Part shown: positions 4,332-7,380 of the stretch, one piece after another
Position numbering within the stretch: position 1 is the first letter of the stretch
Layout of the letters: every line of letters starts with the position of its first letter
Source of the DNA: Methylacidiphilum sp.
GTDB taxonomy: Bacteria; Verrucomicrobiota; Verrucomicrobiia; CAIQCK01
Reading direction: 5' to 3'
Assembly (NCBI GenBank): GCA_020718125.1
Contig: DYDC01000134.1
Location: 1-7,380, forward strand
Length of the DNA: 7,380 bases
The notes under the pieces: model-generated
What the model saw: only the letters and a program-made list of their open reading frames with translations
What the model was told of the DNA's origin: nothing
Databases searched by the model: none
Position numbers and translations under genes: made by a program

Positions 4332-7133
4332 ATGAGCGACCAACATCGCGGCGCCGTCTCGGCCTTTTTCCAAACCAAACTCCTGACCCGGCTGGCCAGC
4401 CTCATCCTGAACTGGCCCCGCGCGGTGCTTGTCGTCGCCGCGCTGCTCACCGCCGCCAGCGTCTGGCTCACCTTCACCCGCATGGAGATGAAGACCGCTC
4501 ACAGCGACCTGATTTCCGAGCAGGACCGCAACGTCAAGCTGCTCAACGAGACGATGGAGGAGTTCGGCACGCCCTACGTCCTCATCACGGTGCTGGAGTG
4601 CGAGCCGGCGCAGTTCAAGGCCCGCCGCCAGCTCGCCGCGCAGATGAAACGCAAGCTCGAGGCGATGCCCGACTTGGTCAAGAGCGCCGATTACCGCCTC
4701 GACCTGACGGCGTTGAAGGAACGCGAGCTTTACCTCGCCGGCGCCAACGACCTCGCCGAGATCCGCGCCACGCTGGAACAGGAGGCGCCGTGGCTGCGCA
4801 AGCTCAGCGCCGCGCCGTCGCTGGAGGGGTTCTTTCGCATGGCCGACGAGCGGTTCGCCACCGAACAATCTCGCGGCAAGGTCAGCAGCACCGGCGCGGC
4901 CGTGCAGGGCCTCCAGATGTTCGCCCAGCTTTTCCAGCGGATGCAGGACGCCGCGACCAACCCGAAGTGGGAATCGCCCGCCGAGTCGTTCTGGGAGGAG
5001 ATGTTCTCGCCGTCGTCGGCCGCCAACGTCTGCGGCGAAATGCGCGAGGGCTATTTCACCAGCTACGACGGCAAGCTGATGTTCATGTTCGTGCAGCCGA
5101 CCAGTCCGAGCCGCGCGCTGAGCTACATCCAGCGGTTGTGCGACACCACCCGCGCCGCGTTCAACGAAGTCCACAAGACCGACCCGGCCTTCGCGAAGAT
5201 CAAGTTCGCCCTCACCGGCGAGCCGGCCAGCGCGGTGGACGAGGCGGTCTCCACCGGTGGCGACATGCAGTTCTTCGGCGCGGTGTCGCTGGTGGGCGTC
5301 AGCGTGCTGCTGATGTTCGGGTTTCGCGGCTTCAGGTTCCCGTTGCTGCTGGTGGCCTCGCTCGGCGTCGGCATGGCGTGGACGTTCGGCCTGACCGTCC
5401 TGATGATCGGCCACCTGAACCTGCTCACACAGGTGACGCCGATCATCCTCATCGGCCTCGGCATGGACTTCGGCATTCACCAACTGGCGCGCTACCAGGA
5501 ACAACGCCGCCGGGGCAGCACGCGCCCGATGGCGTTGCGCGAGGCCATCGTCGAGAACGGCATGAGCGTCATCATGAGCGGCATCACCACGGCCGTGGCG
5601 TTCTTCTCGATCTCGGTGGACAACTTCAAGGGCTTCGTCGAGATGGGCGTCGTGGCCGGCGTCGGCGTCATCTGCTGTTTGGTTTCGATGATGACCGTGC
5701 TCCCGGCGGCGGTCTGCCTGCGCAGGAAGTTCCAGGAAGCCGGCGAGGCCGGACTCCATCCCGCCACCGTCCCGGTCGGCGCGGACCCGACCGAACCGCT
5801 GCACCCGCCGTTCATCGAGAAGTTCTTCCGCTACCCGTGGTGGATTCTGGCCGTCGGCACGCTCATCACGGCCGTGCTGGTCATGCAGGTCGTCAAACAC
5901 TGGGAAACGATCAGTTTCGATTACCGGCTGGCCAATCTCTCCGTGCCCGGCACCGAGTCGGTGGTCTATGAGGCGCGGATGATCGAGGAAAGCGACTTCA
6001 CCTCCGACACCGTCTCGCTCATCTGCAAGGACCTCCAGCAGGCCGGGGAAATCTCACGCAAGGCGCAGGCGTTGCCGAGCGTGAAGAAGGTCGAATCGCT
6101 CCACACGCGCTTCCTCGGCGATGGCGAGGCCAAACGCGCCCTCCTCGCGTCCATCGCGCCGCACCTGGCGGGCGTGTTCGAGGCGCAGCCCGCGCCGCAG
6201 CCGGTGGATACCAAGGCGCTCGCCGCGACGGTGGGCAAGCTGGTCAAGCGGCTGGAGCGTTACCAGGAACTGGCGTTCGACGGTGGCCAGAAGGCGCTGG
6301 TGAAAGCCATCGAGGGCGCGCTCGGCGCGGCGGAGAAATTCAAAGACATCGTTGGCGGCAATGACGACGGCGTGGCGGAGCGGCTGGGCAAGTTCCAGAA
6401 TTACTTCTTTGGCGATCTCGCCGACAAGATCGGCCGGTTTCGCACCGGGCTGAAGGCCGACCCGCCGACACTGGCGACGCTGCCGGAGGACGTGAAGACC
6501 AGTTTCATCGGCAAGACCGGCAAGGTGCAGGTGTTCGTGTTCATGAAGTGCAGGCTGTGGGACCGGCCGGGGCTGACGAAGTTCCTGACCGAGTGCCGCA
6601 GCCTCGGTGTGCCGGTGACGGGGCCGCCGGTGGAATACTACGAGATGACCAAGCTGATGCGCGAGGGCTTCGACCGCGCCGCCATCTACGCGGTCGTCGC
6701 TGTGTATCTGCTGTTGCTGCTGGATTTCCGCCGGTTCAAGGCCGCCACGCTGACGATGGTGCCCGACCTGCTCGGCACGATCTGGATGGTTGGATTGATG
6801 GGCGTCTTCGGCGTGGCGTTCAACCCGGCCAACCTCATGGTGCTGCCGCTCATCATCGGCATCGGCCTGGCCAACGGCGTCCACGTCATGCACCGCTTCC
6901 GCGAGGCCTGCGACGCCGACATCGCCCACGTGGTCTGGCACACGGGCCTCGCCGTCATGCTCGGCTCGCTGGTGACCATCGTCGGTTTCGGCTGTCTCGG
7001 CCTCGCGCACAACCTCGGCGTCGCCTCCATCGGCAAGGCGCTCACCCTCGGCGTCGGCGCGCGCATCTTCACCAGCATCGTCATCCTGCCCGCCATGCTC
7101 GTCATCGTCCAGCGGCGGAAGTGGAAGGTGTAA
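4332..7133 (+). CDS. hpnN: HpnN-type RND/MMPL transporter (hopanoid transport to the outer membrane)
   Basis: This 933-aa inner-membrane protein has the duplicated RND layout. TM1 is at about 30-48, a large periplasmic domain follows to about 312, and TM2-6 lie at about 313-460. TM7 is at about 503-521, a second periplasmic domain runs to about 782, and TM8-12 lie at about 783-924. The C-terminus is short and basic (QRRKWKV). TM4 holds GLGMDFGIHQLARY (375-388) with acidic D379, the expected proton-relay position. The matching place in TM10 is GIGLANGVHVMHRF, with Ala847 and no acid. The ITGTP-like VTGPPVEYYEM segment before TM8 and LPEDVKTSFI fit the HpnN group. In Rhodopseudomonas palustris HpnN is required to move hopanoids to the outer membrane. 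The family is certain and the HpnN assignment likely, supported by hpnK and the hpnD-like gene nearby; a general MMPL lipid exporter is the alternative. The frame is open far upstream (to 3633), but only the ATG at 4332 opens into a normal N-terminus. The ribosome site is weak (GGAAAA about 10 bases upstream). Confidence 0.85.
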   Translation: MSDQHRGAVSAFFQTKLLTRLASLILNWPRAVLVVAALLTAASVWLTFTRMEMKTAHSDLISEQDRNVKLLNETMEEFGTPYVLITVLECEPAQFKARRQLAAQMKRKLEAMPDLVKSADYRLDLTALKERELYLAGANDLAEIRATLEQEAPWLRKLSAAPSLEGFFRMADERFATEQSRGKVSSTGAAVQGLQMFAQLFQRMQDAATNPKWESPAESFWEEMFSPSSAANVCGEMREGYFTSYDGKLMFMFVQPTSPSRALSYIQRLCDTTRAAFNEVHKTDPAFAKIKFALTGEPASAVDEAVSTGGDMQFFGAVSLVGVSVLLMFGFRGFRFPLLLVASLGVGMAWTFGLTVLMIGHLNLLTQVTPIILIGLGMDFGIHQLARYQEQRRRGSTRPMALREAIVENGMSVIMSGITTAVAFFSISVDNFKGFVEMGVVAGVGVICCLVSMMTVLPAAVCLRRKFQEAGEAGLHPATVPVGADPTEPLHPPFIEKFFRYPWWILAVGTLITAVLVMQVVKHWETISFDYRLANLSVPGTESVVYEARMIEESDFTSDTVSLICKDLQQAGEISRKAQALPSVKKVESLHTRFLGDGEAKRALLASIAPHLAGVFEAQPAPQPVDTKALAATVGKLVKRLERYQELAFDGGQKALVKAIEGALGAAEKFKDIVGGNDDGVAERLGKFQNYFFGDLADKIGRFRTGLKADPPTLATLPEDVKTSFIGKTGKVQVFVFMKCRLWDRPGLTKFLTECRSLGVPVTGPPVEYYEMTKLMREGFDRAAIYAVVAVYLLLLLDFRRFKAATLTMVPDLLGTIWMVGLMGVFGVAFNPANLMVLPLIIGIGLANGVHVMHRFREACDADIAHVVWHTGLAVMLGSLVTIVGFGCLGLAHNLGVASIGKALTLGVGARIFTSIVILPAMLVIVQRRKWKV

Positions 7134-7150
7134 GGACGGCGAACCGCGAC

Positions 7151-7155
7151 GGGAG
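7151..7155 (+). promoter_or_regulatory. Ribosome binding site deciding the GTG start at 7161
   Basis: GGGAG lies five bases before GTG (7161). It is the clearest Shine-Dalgarno-like site in the window, where most other genes have weak ones. It supports initiation at the GTG, since the frame has no other start after the hpnN stop. Confidence 0.4.
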
Positions 7156-7160
7156 CGAAC

Positions 7161-7380
7161 GTGCTGACGATCATCCTCGCTGCCAGCATCGCTGCCACAC
7201 CGTCCGATGACGGGTTTATCTCGTCATCGCCACCGCCGAAGCCACTCGCCGCAGTCATTGAGAAACTTCAGGAACTGAATCCCGGCTTTGACGGCAAAGC
7301 CTCACACCGGATCGAGAAAGGCCGGATCACCGGCCTGTCCCTCTCCACCGCGACGATCACCGATCTGGCGCCGCTGCGCA
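7161..7380 (+). CDS. Leucine-rich-repeat-like secreted protein, N-terminal part (cut by the window end)
   Basis: From the GTG at 7161 the frame is open to the last base (73 complete codons). The first residues, MLTIILAASIAATPSDDG, resemble a short signal peptide without the usual basic start. A Pro/Ser linker (FISSSPPPKPLAA) follows, then VIEKLQELNPGFDGKASHRI and KGRITGLSLSTATITDLAPLR. The pattern of xLNPGFDGK, then a beta-strand with regularly spaced Leu/Ile and an ITDLAPLR turn, is what I recall at the start of leucine-rich-repeat regions in verrucomicrobial and planctomycete proteins, often beside protein kinase domains. Whether a kinase domain exists here cannot be seen. It lies 27 bases after hpnN and in the same reading frame, so it may share its transcript. 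A function in hopanoid biology is not implied. Confidence 0.6.
   Translation, partial: MLTIILAASIAATPSDDGFISSSPPPKPLAAVIEKLQELNPGFDGKASHRIEKGRITGLSLSTATITDLAPLR

Noticed and set aside
5562..5585. Short direct repeat ATGAGCGTCATC / ATGAGCGGCATC within hpnN
   Set aside because: It encodes the MSVIMSGI part of a conserved transmembrane segment and needs no other explanation.
4241..5971. Open frames of 576 codons (+, 4241-5971) and 524 codons (-, 4326-5900) across hpnN
   Set aside because: They are out-of-frame shadows of the hpnN coding sequence, with His/Arg/Asp-rich low-complexity translations. HpnN has convincing membrane segments and motifs in its own frame.
1..7380. CRISPR arrays, insertion sequences, tRNA or rRNA genes
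   Set aside because: No spaced direct repeats, transposase motifs, terminal inverted repeats or RNA gene signatures were found on reading either strand.

Overview
The window is GC-rich, compact bacterial DNA carrying part of a hopanoid (bacterial triterpenoid lipid) gene neighbourhood. Three genes are recognisable members of hopanoid-associated families: a squalene/phytoene-synthase-type enzyme (HpnD-like), the HpnK-type YdjC/ChbG deacetylase-like protein, and the large HpnN-type RND/MMPL membrane transporter. A Gram-negative cell plan is indicated by a periplasmic binding protein with a signal peptide, a lipoprotein and an RND exporter. The best guess for the host is a member of the Verrucomicrobiota or a related PVC group. 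This rests on the style of the truncated leucine-rich-repeat-like protein at the right edge and on weak or absent Shine-Dalgarno sites; it is inference, not proof.

Layout: 1-596 holds no convincing gene, only one weak open frame at 105-395, and ends in a good promoter. The hpnD-like gene (597-1496, +) runs convergently into hpnK (1521-2453, -), with a 9-bp inverted repeat lying across the junction. Upstream of hpnK on the same (-) strand are a TPR-type putative lipoprotein (2546-3367) and a PhnD-like periplasmic substrate-binding protein (3381-4217). These three (-) genes look like one operon, read from a strong sigma70-like promoter at 4251-4279. Divergent from it is hpnN (4332-7133, +, 933 aa). 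A leucine-rich-repeat-like protein starts at 7161 with a GTG and runs off the end.

How they may work together: the HpnD-like enzyme would supply squalene precursor by head-to-head condensation of farnesyl diphosphate. HpnK may modify the polar side chain of the hopanoid. HpnN is known in Rhodopseudomonas palustris to be needed for moving hopanoids from the inner to the outer membrane. The solute-binding protein and TPR lipoprotein are not standard hpn genes. Their position in the hpnK operon, divergent from hpnN, makes them candidates for accessory periplasmic factors of hopanoid or lipid traffic. No cyclase (shc), hpnE or other hpn gene lies inside the window.
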